Assembly: GCA_964411665.1 (NCBI GenBank)
Contig: CAYPMR010000003.1
Span: forward strand, 53,067 to 117,066
Direction: 5' to 3'
DNA: 64,000 nucleotides
DNA from: CALFCE01 sp964411665
Lineage (GTDB): Bacteria; Pseudomonadota; Gammaproteobacteria; Granulosicoccales; Granulosicoccaceae
The notes under the pieces were generated by a model. The model ran no database searches. It saw only the letters and a list, made by a program, of their open reading frames with translations, and was not told where the DNA came from. Made by a program: the position numbers and the translations under genes. Of this stretch, positions 25,906-33,544 are shown piece after piece. The stretch's first letter is position 1. Each line of letters opens with the position of its first letter.

Positions 25906-26925
25906 ATGTCAGCCTTCGATGCACTGATTACACGCGCACAAAATTCACCTGCGCGTGTCGTGTTACCAGAAGCAACTGATTCACGCGTCCTTGAAGCGGC
26001 TTTACAAGCGCAAGGTGACGGTCGTTGTCATCCAGTTCTGGTGGGTGAGAAAAAATCCATCTATAGAGCCGCAAAAGAGCTCGCACTGCCTGTTGATGAA
26101 TTACAGACTATTGATATTCTTAATATCAAGCAACGGCAAGAACTGGCTGAGATACTGTTCGAGAAACGTAAGCACAAAGGTATGACCATAGAGGGTGCTC
26201 AGTCAGCACTAGCTGATCCTCTTACCTACGCCTGCACACTGGTACATGCTGGTCAGGCAGACGCGTGTGTGGCAGGTGCGGTTTATGCCACCGCTGATGT
26301 CACCAGAGCAGCCCTACAGATAGTGGGGGCTGCAAAAAACGCATCCTTTGTCAGCAGCTTTTTTCTGATGACGATGAAACACCAGTTTCAGGCCTTATCA
26401 GGCATCACAGTATTCGCCGACTGCGCACTGGTTATAGAGCCTGATGCAACTGAACTTTCAGAAATAGCGGTGCAAACCGCCAGAAGTACCGCTGCCTTGT
26501 TGGGAACTACACCAGTGGTTGCGATGCTGTCTTTCTCAACTGACGGCAGCGCCAAACATCCACGTGTAATCAAAGTGCAGGAAGCAACTGCACTTACCAA
26601 TGATATTTTCACCAAAGAAAATCCCCAATGGAAAGTCGTTGGCGACGTACAACTTGATGCTGCTGTGGTACCGGAGATTCTACAAAAGAAAGCACCAGAT
26701 TTTGCTGCAAAATTAGGCACTGATGCCTTACCCAATATTCTGGTCTTCCCGAATCTTGAGGCAGGCAATATCGGTTACAAGCTATGTGAACGATTTGGGG
26801 ACTGCGATGCCATTGGACCGGTACTGCAAGGGTTGGCACGGCCCGTTAATGATCTGTCGCGTGGTTGTAAAACAGAAGATATTTCAAGAATTCTTGCCAT
26901 TACCTCTTTACAGGCAATGGCATAG
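25906..26925 (+). CDS. pta: phosphate acetyltransferase (Pta domain only)
   Basis: Protein of 339 residues, matching the short Pta form without the regulatory N-terminal domain. Family motifs are PARVVLPEATDSRVLEAA near the start, AGAVYATADVTRAALQIVG, LSFSTDGSA and PNLEAGNIGYK, with a final GPVLQGLARPVNDLSRG. It interconverts acetyl-CoA and acetyl phosphate in the cytoplasm. Pta is often encoded with sulfoacetaldehyde acetyltransferase (Xsc), which yields acetyl phosphate, but no Xsc gene is in this window. It is the last gene of the cluster, 21 bases after the ligase alpha subunit. Confidence 0.9.
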   Translation: MSAFDALITRAQNSPARVVLPEATDSRVLEAALQAQGDGRCHPVLVGEKKSIYRAAKELALPVDELQTIDILNIKQRQELAEILFEKRKHKGMTIEGAQSALADPLTYACTLVHAGQADACVAGAVYATADVTRAALQIVGAAKNASFVSSFFLMTMKHQFQALSGITVFADCALVIEPDATELSEIAVQTARSTAALLGTTPVVAMLSFSTDGSAKHPRVIKVQEATALTNDIFTKENPQWKVVGDVQLDAAVVPEILQKKAPDFAAKLGTDALPNILVFPNLEAGNIGYKLCERFGDCDAIGPVLQGLARPVNDLSRGCKTEDISRILAITSLQAMA

Positions 26926-26989
26926 AGTTGGACACACCAGGAAGGACCACAATATTCTTTCGTCGTCATGCCAAGATCAGGAAACGCGC

Positions 26990-27313
26990 TTAGTCTGGCT
27001 TATTGATGGCTTTTCGCTCTATGGCGAAGAGGGGGATTGCGCCATAGATATGCGGGAAGAGTTCCGTTCCACCTGAGGTGTTCTCAAACGCAGGCTGTAG
27101 GTCTTTGTCCAGCTTCTGCGGCTGTATCTTTACTATTTCGAAGTCGACGATATCCTGAAAATATCGCTCAAGAACACCTGGCAATTGATCTTTTGTCGCA
27201 CAATGGATAAACCCTTCACTTTGCAAAGAAGCCGACTCATAGAAGCCGGATGATCGTGCTTTATCGAGATCACGGATCAATGCTACATGGAATATTTCTT
27301 CGCTCACGGTCAA
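26990..27313 (-). CDS. DUF952 family protein
   Basis: Small protein of 107 residues. IFHVALIRDLDKARSSGFYESASLQSEGFIHCAT matches the DUF952 pattern (YHxxxxxxWxxAxxxGxYxxxSLxxEGFIHCS), and LFPHIYGAIPLFAI matches its C-terminal motif FPHIYGPL. Function is unknown; the fold resembles an ADP-ribosyltransferase-type core. It is the last gene of a minus-strand run (RidA, trpS, asparaginase, DUF952) and converges with pta across 64 bases. Confidence 0.85.
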   Translation of the reverse strand: MTVSEEIFHVALIRDLDKARSSGFYESASLQSEGFIHCATKDQLPGVLERYFQDIVDFEIVKIQPQKLDKDLQPAFENTSGGTELFPHIYGAIPLFAIERKAINKPD

Positions 27314-27349
27314 GTTATGTGTAGTTAAGTTACCAGTTGCAAGACTAAG

Positions 27350-28360
27350 CTAGGCTAAACCAGATTCGCCAGCCACCTCAAAATGCCCCACCACATCACC
27401 CCGGGAATTAGTGATATCGGGTTTGAAGAAGCTACCTAACGACTCAAACTGCTCGTTAGTAAGTGCTTGCAATTTTTTTAATACCGCACCCAATAGCACT
27501 TCAGCAGCCTCTTTGTTGCCATCATCGATTTTCAAAGATATGCCATAACCCTGATGAGTCAGAATGGCGACATAACATCCGTCAGCACCGGTTTTAATTA
27601 ATACAGGTCTGCCGGTCTCACTCATCAAAGCACTGCATAATCGATCAGCACCTGCAACAAGATAGGGCTCATCCGTGACGGCCTGCAATATGGTCTGCAT
27701 GGCATATTTACGTTGTTGGGTCAGGCCAACAGGATTGCCAAATCTTGCCATTACAGTCGCTAGCATGCGACCAGGCATAGCCAGGGCCGGCATTGCACAA
27801 CCATCATAACCATAAGGCAGCGATGAAATATCGGTTGCGCTCAACTCTTGCAGCACTTTTAGCCAGCGTTGCTGGGATGGATGATGATATAAACGATAAT
27901 CAGTCGTTTGTTCACCCATGTACTGGATCGTCGTCAATATGCCAGCGTGCTTACCAGAACAATTATGATGATAGCGTCGCGGCGCACCACCTGAGCGAAC
28001 CAGTTCAAAACGTGATTCCGGGTACAGTGGCAGTTCTGCACCACATTCAAGATCACTTTCTTTGAGCTTGATCGATTCAAGCCAATTGATAATCAGATTA
28101 GTGTGTACGTACTCACCGTTGTGTGATGCACAGGCGAGCGCGATGTGGCGGCTATCCAGATCAAAATGTTCTATGGCACCGGATTCGACCAGCGAAATAG
28201 CCTGAATGAATTTGATAGCTGAGCGCGGAAAGTGATTACGATCAATATCGCCAAGCGTGAGTATTTCTTCACCAGCTGCATTGCAGACAGAAACAAAACC
28301 TCTATGGCGACCCTCGACAGTGCCGCCTCTCCAACGATTGACCAGTACAGGGTTTGTCAT
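27350..28360 (-). CDS. Rhizobium-type (class 3) L-asparaginase
   Basis: Protein of 336 residues from the PF06089 family, unrelated to the common AnsA/AnsB enzymes. It has the SxxK pair Ser47/Lys50 (PRSAIKF), Ser79 (ASHNGE) and the Zn-binding Cys134 in HHNCSGKHAG, equivalent to Ser48, Lys51, Ser80 and Cys135 of Rhizobium etli ReAV. It hydrolyses asparagine to aspartate and ammonia in the cytoplasm. Its ATG overlaps the trpS stop by 4 bases, so translation is coupled to trpS. Confidence 0.9.
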   Translation of the reverse strand: MTNPVLVNRWRGGTVEGRHRGFVSVCNAAGEEILTLGDIDRNHFPRSAIKFIQAISLVESGAIEHFDLDSRHIALACASHNGEYVHTNLIINWLESIKLKESDLECGAELPLYPESRFELVRSGGAPRRYHHNCSGKHAGILTTIQYMGEQTTDYRLYHHPSQQRWLKVLQELSATDISSLPYGYDGCAMPALAMPGRMLATVMARFGNPVGLTQQRKYAMQTILQAVTDEPYLVAGADRLCSALMSETGRPVLIKTGADGCYVAILTHQGYGISLKIDDGNKEAAEVLLGAVLKKLQALTNEQFESLGSFFKPDITNSRGDVVGHFEVAGESGLA

Positions 28361-29367
28361 CCGCCTGCAGATATACCGGTTGCGTCGCGTAACTGTGCCA
28401 TCAGTGCAGACGATTGAATACGAGCCTTTCGCCCACCTTCATCAAGGATTTCGTTTATGCGATCAGGGGATTGCATCAGCTCGTGGTATTTTTCACGTGG
28501 CTCAGCCAGCGTCTCATTTACTTTCTCGAATAAACGCTGTTTGGCATCACCCCAGGAAATGCCACCTGCGTAGTCTTCGCGCATCTGATTGGCTTCGTCC
28601 TCATTTACAAAGGCACGATAAATTTCAAATACCGTACTCTCGTCCGGATTTTTAGGTTCACCGGGTTCCTGAGAATTTGTAACAATTTTCATGATGGACT
28701 TGCGTAATCGTTTTTCAGTTTCGAATAGCGGTATCGTATTGTTGTAGCTTTTACTCATTTTACGACCATCAAGCCCTGCCAGAACAGCAGTGCGCTCTTC
28801 TACTTCTACCTCTGGTATAACCAGCAATTCGCCATAATGATGATTAAAGCGTTGGGCAATATCGCGGGTCATCTCAAGGTGCTGGATCTGATCCTTACCC
28901 ACTGGCACTTTGTTGGCTTTGAACATCAGAATGTCAGCAGCCATCAATATCGGGTAACTGAACAGCCCCATGCTGATACCTTTATCCGGATCACCTGAAC
29001 CCGATTCTTCGTTTTCCTGCACCAACGCTTTGTACGCATGTGCACGGTTCATCAATCCCTTGGCCGCCATACAGGTCAACATCCAGGTCAATTCAGGAAT
29101 TTCCGGAATATCAGATTGGCGATAAAGCGTCACCTCATCCGGATCAAGTCCTGCTGCCAGCCAGGTCGCCGCTATTTCCAATCGAGACTGCCGAACAAGA
29201 TCAGCATCGGTGCTTTTAATCAACGCATGGTAGTCAGCCAGAAAATAATAACTGCTGTTTTCACTTAGACGACTGGCCTCAACCGATGGCCTGATGGCGC
29301 CAACGTAATTACCAAGATGTGGCGTTCCGGTGGTGGTTATACCGGTGAGGTAAATTTTTTTCGACAT
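28357..29367 (-). CDS. trpS: tryptophanyl-tRNA synthetase
   Basis: Class I aminoacyl-tRNA synthetase of 336 residues. The HIGH-like motif is TPHLGNY (residues 14-20) after GITTTG, and the KMSKS loop is GRKMSKSYNNTIP near residue 195. ADYHALI and VPVGKDQIQHLEMTRDIAQRFN are typical TrpS segments. It charges tRNA-Trp in the cytoplasm and is essential unless a second copy exists. Its stop overlaps the start of the asparaginase gene, an unusual pairing. Confidence 0.95.
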   Translation of the reverse strand: MSKKIYLTGITTTGTPHLGNYVGAIRPSVEASRLSENSSYYFLADYHALIKSTDADLVRQSRLEIAATWLAAGLDPDEVTLYRQSDIPEIPELTWMLTCMAAKGLMNRAHAYKALVQENEESGSGDPDKGISMGLFSYPILMAADILMFKANKVPVGKDQIQHLEMTRDIAQRFNHHYGELLVIPEVEVEERTAVLAGLDGRKMSKSYNNTIPLFETEKRLRKSIMKIVTNSQEPGEPKNPDESTVFEIYRAFVNEDEANQMREDYAGGISWGDAKQRLFEKVNETLAEPREKYHELMQSPDRINEILDEGGRKARIQSSALMAQLRDATGISAGG

Positions 29368-29398
29368 GACGTAAATCGGATATCTGTTTCGATACTAA

Positions 29399-29866
29399 TT
29401 AACTGATAGCAAACATGCCTTCGACTTCCACACAGGCATTCATTGGTAAAGCCGCTACACCCACGGCTGCGCGAGCATGGGCACCCTTTTCACCCAGCAT
29501 TTCTCCTATTAGTTCGGAAGCACCATTGACTACTTTGGGATGATCTGTGAACTGTGCCGTTGATGCTACAAAACCTCCAAGACGAATACAGCGTTGCACA
29601 CGCTCAAGATCCCCGTCACAAGCAGCGGCAACCTGAGACAGTAAGTTGATCGCGCAAATGCGTGCAGCTTGATAGCCACTGTCTACATCGACTGTATCGC
29701 CCAGAAGCCCGGTCGTCGACAAGGTGCCATCAACAAAAGGAAGCTGGCCCGAAACCGTCACTATATTGTTATGTACCACATAGCCAACATAGGCTGCGAC
29801 CGGAGCAGGTGCTGGCGGCAAGGTAATACCGGCTGCAGCCAACCGAGTGGTTATTGAATCTGACAT
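29399..29866 (-). CDS. RidA/YjgF family protein
   Basis: Protein of 155 residues of the longer RidA subgroup (TIGR-type YjgF-like, not the 128-residue E. coli form). It has AYVGYVVHNNIVTVSGQLPFVDG near the start and GEKGAHARAAVGVAALPMNACVEVEG at the end, where the conserved Arg binds the substrate carboxylate. RidA proteins hydrolyse reactive enamine/imine intermediates of PLP enzymes. It is the first gene of the run leading to trpS. GGAGA precedes the ATG. Confidence 0.88.
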   Translation of the reverse strand: MSDSITTRLAAAGITLPPAPAPVAAYVGYVVHNNIVTVSGQLPFVDGTLSTTGLLGDTVDVDSGYQAARICAINLLSQVAAACDGDLERVQRCIRLGGFVASTAQFTDHPKVVNGASELIGEMLGEKGAHARAAVGVAALPMNACVEVEGMFAIS

Positions 29867-29937
29867 GATGTCTCCTGTTTTAAATGGATTGTAGCTTTGT
29901 ATTCCAAATTAGCTCAGTAACAGATGTTTCATCCGTA

Positions 29938-29978
29938 AAAGCCGTCATCCCCCATTGGCGCAGGGGGATGACGGCTTT
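29938..29978. terminator. strong hairpin between AOR operon and RidA gene
   Basis: A perfect 16-base stem, AAAGCCGTCATCCCCC and GGGGGATGACGGCTTT, with a 9-base loop. It lies about 90 bases beyond the last gene of the AOR operon (minus strand) and 70 bases upstream of the RidA start. It should end the AOR transcript. The GTCATCCCC/GGGGATGAC arms resemble widespread bacterial repeat hairpins, and a related outer CGTCAT/ATGACG pair occurs at 47136-47182. Confidence 0.8.
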
Positions 29979-30070
29979 AGTTTTCGTTGATTTTTACCAG
30001 AGCAATGTCCAGCACTTGATATTAGGCTGTAGAAGAGCCTTCTCTTCCTGTTATCTTCAATCCAGCAGAT

Positions 30071-30409
30071 TCAATGTGGCACTTTTTCAGTATCGAGCAA
30101 TTCGTTAATCTTGCCTATATAAGTGAAAAGCGCGATATGTGTGTCAGGGTTACTTGATTTGAGACGTCCTGATGCGTCTGTAAATTTCTTTACCTGCTCA
30201 TCATGGTCTTTAAGTAGTTGCTCAATGAGAAGTTTTTCATTCTCCGTCGGATCAAGATTGAAATTTTTTTTCTTACGCTCGAGCTGACTTAAAAAATCAA
30301 AGTGCCTTTGTTTGGTGGTTTCCATGGCATTATATGCTTGCCATGCTTCTCCAGCCTGAGTCCGCTGATCATCGGACATAACCAATACAGGCATTGTTGT
30401 GTTCGACAT
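30071..30409 (-). CDS. small helical protein at the end of the AOR operon
   Basis: Protein of 112 residues from the ATG at 30409, which lies 11 bases after the moaA stop; a longer frame to 30511 would overlap moaA and begins without a convincing site. It is rich in Lys, Glu, Gln and Asp (FDFLSQLERKKKNFNL, LLIEQLLKDHDEQVKKF) and should be largely helical, perhaps coiled coil. No metal or cofactor motif is seen and I do not recognise a family. Position suggests a role with the molybdenum/tungsten cofactor genes, unproven. Confidence 0.6.
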   Translation of the reverse strand: MSNTTMPVLVMSDDQRTQAGEAWQAYNAMETTKQRHFDFLSQLERKKKNFNLDPTENEKLLIEQLLKDHDEQVKKFTDASGRLKSSNPDTHIALFTYIGKINELLDTEKVPH

Positions 30410-30420
30410 CGTTTGAGTAT

Positions 30421-31458
30421 CTATCCGCCGATGTATGACATTTCTACTTTCGGACGCAATACAACAACCTCTGTGCGCGTCTCGGAATAGCGATCCTCGC
30501 GCATCTGCCACAGATTATGTACACGTTCGAACAGGGCGTCATCTGAACAGCCAGCGCGTAGCATCTCTCTCAAATCATGTCCTTGACTGGCAAACAAACA
30601 ATTATAAACACTACCCAGGGCAGATAGCCGTGCACGAGAACAGTCACCACAAAACGGCTCAGATACGGATGAGATAATGCCTATCTCTCCACCACCATCT
30701 TTGTACCGCCAGCGTTTGGCAACTTCACCAGCGTAATTGGGCTCGATTGGCTCGATGGGTAACTCGGCATCAATTCTGTCTGCAATTTCACGACTGGTAG
30801 TTACATGTTCCAGATCCCATCCATTGCTGTTACCCACATCCATAAATTCGATAAAGCGCAATATTTGTCCTGTGCCATGAAAGAAATTCGCCATTGGCAA
30901 AATACTATGGTCATTTAAGCCTTTCTTGACCACCATGTTTACCTTGACTGCGCTGAAACCCGCGTTTTGGGCAGCATTAATGCCATCCAATACCTTCTGA
31001 ACACTAATGCCGACATCGTTAACACGCATAAATGTCTCATCGTCCAGTGCATCCAGACTAATATTGACACGTTGCAAACCAGCATCTCTAAGACGAGCAG
31101 CACGCTTGGCAGTTAGCAGAGAGGCATTGGTTGTCAGACTGATATCTTCTACGCCATCAACACAACGTATTTTTTCAATAAGCGTTTCAAGGTCGTTGCG
31201 CAGCAAAGGCTCACCGCCAGTCAAGCGAATTTTCGATACACCAAGCTTCGCAAAAACCCGAACGACACGAAGAATTTCTTCGAAAGTCAGTAATTCCTTG
31301 CGCGGAAGAAATTTATATTGGCTATTGAATACCTCTTTGGGCATGCAATAGGTACAACGGAAATTACATCTGTCCGTGACAGACACACGTAAATCGTGCA
31401 GTGGCCTGTTTAGTCGATCGACTACTGGTAGTGTATCGTCAGATTGTATTGAATTCAT
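30421..31458 (-). CDS. moaA: GTP 3',8-cyclase MoaA
   Basis: Radical SAM enzyme that begins molybdopterin/tungstopterin synthesis from GTP. The N-terminal 4Fe-4S motif CNFRCTYC (Cys 31, 35, 38 from the chosen start), the LTGGEPLLR SAM loop, the C-terminal cluster FCGDCSRARLSALGSVYNC and the required C-terminal GG (YIGG) are all present. GGAGGT lies 9 bases before the ATG at 31458, which I prefer to the GTG two codons earlier. Housekeeping moaA usually sits with moaC/moaB; here it is inside the AOR operon, suggesting a copy dedicated to tungsten cofactor supply. Confidence 0.93.
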   Translation of the reverse strand: MNSIQSDDTLPVVDRLNRPLHDLRVSVTDRCNFRCTYCMPKEVFNSQYKFLPRKELLTFEEILRVVRVFAKLGVSKIRLTGGEPLLRNDLETLIEKIRCVDGVEDISLTTNASLLTAKRAARLRDAGLQRVNISLDALDDETFMRVNDVGISVQKVLDGINAAQNAGFSAVKVNMVVKKGLNDHSILPMANFFHGTGQILRFIEFMDVGNSNGWDLEHVTTSREIADRIDAELPIEPIEPNYAGEVAKRWRYKDGGGEIGIISSVSEPFCGDCSRARLSALGSVYNCLFASQGHDLREMLRAGCSDDALFERVHNLWQMREDRYSETRTEVVVLRPKVEMSYIGG

Positions 31459-31485
31459 GAGCACACTACCTCCCTATCCATGAAA

Positions 31486-31785
31486 CTATCCACCACCACG
31501 CTGAAAGCGACGATGAAAAAACACGGCGAAATTTTCAAATTCGGATTCACTGAGCCCGGTAGCAGTAAAGTCAACACGGCACCAAGGCACTTCCATTAAT
31601 GCGATCTTACGCAATTGTTGTTCACCCAATGTGATATTCACGTTGCCGGAGCCTATTGCCACATCGACCCCGTTAGATAAAACCGTGTATTTGTTTTCAC
31701 CGACAGCACGCGGCAGAATCCTGTAAAAATCCTTGTGCGTTAGAGCCATATCGCGCGTATCGCGAATTGTTGTGTTATCAGTCAC
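31486..31785 (-). CDS. small AOR-operon protein with C-terminal GGG
   Basis: Protein of 99 residues between the MoaD-like gene and moaA. I do not recognise the family. It has alternating beta-like segments (ILPRAVGENKYTVLSNGVDVAIGSGNVNITLG), then IALMEVPWCRVDFTATGLSESEFENFAVFFHRRF (key residues PWC and FAVFFHR), and ends RGGG. The start may be the GTG at 31785 or an ATG at 31749; neither has a clear ribosome site. Placement points to cofactor insertion or assembly for the aldehyde oxidoreductase, comparable to the accessory genes of the aor operons of betaproteobacteria (inference). Confidence 0.65.
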   Translation of the reverse strand: MTDNTTIRDTRDMALTHKDFYRILPRAVGENKYTVLSNGVDVAIGSGNVNITLGEQQLRKIALMEVPWCRVDFTATGLSESEFENFAVFFHRRFQRGGG

Positions 31786-31828
31786 CGTGTTTGTTTAATC
31801 GTTTATTTTAACCGCCAACCACACGATG

Positions 31829-32089
31829 CTAACCACCGGCCACAGGTGGCCAGATAGCGAGCACATCACCCTCTTTCAACACACCTTCCTGATCACGATC
31901 AGTTTCACAAACAAATACACCGTTAATTAACACCAGATGCGCCAATTCTCTTGGGACATGGTAAGTATCGATAATCCGGTTCAAGCTTGCATTCTCGCCA
32001 ATCTCGATGCTGACAGCATTTGCCACAGCGCTGCCGGGCAATAAATCCGAAAGTGTTGCGTATAGCTTCAGGGTAATCTTCATTGCCAA
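31829..32089 (-). CDS. MoaD/ThiS-like sulfur carrier protein
   Basis: Protein of 86 residues with a beta-grasp fold pattern and C-terminal GG (WPPVAGG), the residues that become a thiocarboxylate. MoaD delivers sulfur to form the dithiolene of molybdopterin. IKLYATLSDLLPG-type opening and VFVCETDRDQEGVLKEGDVLAIWPP match the family. It is larger than the minimal MoaD because of an extended first loop. In the AOR operon it probably serves tungstopterin synthesis, as the MoaD-like genes in other AOR clusters do. The first codon (ATG at 32089) and a Met two codons later are both possible. Confidence 0.85.
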   Translation of the reverse strand: MAMKITLKLYATLSDLLPGSAVANAVSIEIGENASLNRIIDTYHVPRELAHLVLINGVFVCETDRDQEGVLKEGDVLAIWPPVAGG

Positions 32090-32144
32090 ATCTTTGCTAG
32101 TCAGTCATTAACCATCGACGACAGGCTTCAAAACATCATCCAAT

Positions 32145-33413
32145 CTAAGCGCTAAGATTCGCCGACTGTTGCTGGGCTGATGCCAAATAAGCATCCATCA
32201 ACAGCGTCGGGTCTTCCATCAGACGCCCCTTCCAATCACCAAGTGGCTTCGCAGTCTGTATAAGTCCACGCATGGCACCTACATGTTGCGTCATACCAAG
32301 GCTGCTAGCACCAACCAACACATCATCTTTGAATTGCAGATTGATGTACTTGAATTTATCCCGGTCGAGCTGCTCAACCTCTTCGCCGCCAGGCACACCC
32401 ATCCACATCCCGAAAGATGTTGATATGAGTCCGACGGTGTCGAGAATGTTCATATTAACCGTTCCACGATGTGCCGAACCGTGACCCCGTGCCATGTTTT
32501 GCGCTGCTATGCGTCCATGCTCGACCGCGGTAGGCTGAATGGCCTGCACCTGGTACTCACCTGTTGAATAGTCTCTGCCCTGTGCGACATCGCCCGCGGC
32601 ATAAACATCTGCAATGCTCGTCTGCTGGCAATCATCAACAACAATCCCGTCTCTGGTTTCTATTCCACTGTTTTGCAGAAATTCTGTATTTGATCTGACA
32701 CCAGTTGCCGATATCACAAGATCTGCATCCATGCTTGAACCGTTATCCAAAACAATTTTCAACGCTTTACCCGATGAACCTTGCTGTATTTCATTCACCT
32801 TGGTTGAGGTCAACACATTGATACCTTTCTCGACACACCAATCCTTTATAAGAGTACCCATTGTCTCGTTGGTCATACGAGAGACCATTCTGTTTTCCAT
32901 TTCAACAACCGTAAGTTCTACCTTTCGTGCAGCCAGAGCTTCGAGGATGATGCAACCTATGAAACCCGCACCCATCAGAACAACGCTTGAACCCGGTGCT
33001 GCAAGTTTAATAATTTCGTGTGCGTCGGCCAGTGTCCAGCAGTTATGTACGCCGTCAAGGTCAATGCCGCCAATAGGCGGTTTGACAGGGGTTGCACCTG
33101 TAGCGATTAACAACCTGTCGTATTGCATTGTCGAGCCATCAGCCAGACTCAACTGCTTGCCGCCCGTATCGATTGAGTCAACACGATTTTGTACGACATT
33201 GATATTCAGGCCACTATAGTGGCTGTTGTCCTTGCGCAGATACGTACCGTCTTCGTTGATATCGCCAACGAGAAAATAAGGTAGTGCCATACGCGAATAC
33301 GGCGGCTTATCTTCAGCCCCCAGCATAGTGATCTGGCAAGACGCATCCAGTTTACGTATGTGTTCCGCAGCAACCACACCTGCCGGGCCTGTACCGATAA
33401 TCACGTGATGCAT
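32145..33413 (-). CDS. FAD-dependent NAD(P)H oxidoreductase subunit, AorC-like
   Basis: Protein of 422 residues of the pyridine-nucleotide-disulfide class. FAD site IIGTGPAGVVAAEHIR is at residues 4-19, the NAD site VVLMGAGFIGCIILEAL begins near residue 143, and the second FAD motif is ADVYAAGDVAQ. There is no CxxxxC disulfide. In the tungsten AOR of Aromatoleum aromaticum a flavoprotein of this type (AorC) couples the enzyme to NAD. It lies 132 bases after the AOR gene, a gap that contains an intrinsic terminator, so its expression should be lower than that of AOR. Confidence 0.86.
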   Translation of the reverse strand: MHHVIIGTGPAGVVAAEHIRKLDASCQITMLGAEDKPPYSRMALPYFLVGDINEDGTYLRKDNSHYSGLNINVVQNRVDSIDTGGKQLSLADGSTMQYDRLLIATGATPVKPPIGGIDLDGVHNCWTLADAHEIIKLAAPGSSVVLMGAGFIGCIILEALAARKVELTVVEMENRMVSRMTNETMGTLIKDWCVEKGINVLTSTKVNEIQQGSSGKALKIVLDNGSSMDADLVISATGVRSNTEFLQNSGIETRDGIVVDDCQQTSIADVYAAGDVAQGRDYSTGEYQVQAIQPTAVEHGRIAAQNMARGHGSAHRGTVNMNILDTVGLISTSFGMWMGVPGGEEVEQLDRDKFKYINLQFKDDVLVGASSLGMTQHVGAMRGLIQTAKPLGDWKGRLMEDPTLLMDAYLASAQQQSANLSA

Positions 33414-33465
33414 TTATCTCTGCCTCGTATTCAAATGTCTGAATCAGATTTTTAATCTTGGAGAT

Positions 33466-33494
33466 AAAAACGGGTACGACATGCGTACCCGCTT
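33466..33494 (-). terminator. intrinsic terminator inside the AOR operon
   Basis: Arms CGGGTACG (33471-33478) and CGTACCCG (33484-33491) with a 5-base loop are followed on the minus strand by T5 (33470-33466), with AAAG on the other side able to extend the stem. The hairpin lies 51 bases after the AOR stop and 53 bases before the flavoprotein start. It should reduce transcription of the flavoprotein and cofactor genes relative to the ferredoxin and AOR genes. Confidence 0.75.
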
Positions 33495-33544
33495 TATTCT
33501 TAACTCTACAAGCCTCTAATCGAAGCCTGTGATCAGATGACAGC

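Noticed and set aside
32614..33219. Plus-strand frame of 201 codons opposite the AOR flavoprotein gene
   Set aside because: Antisense shadow; the flavoprotein carries all its FAD and NAD motifs on the other strand.
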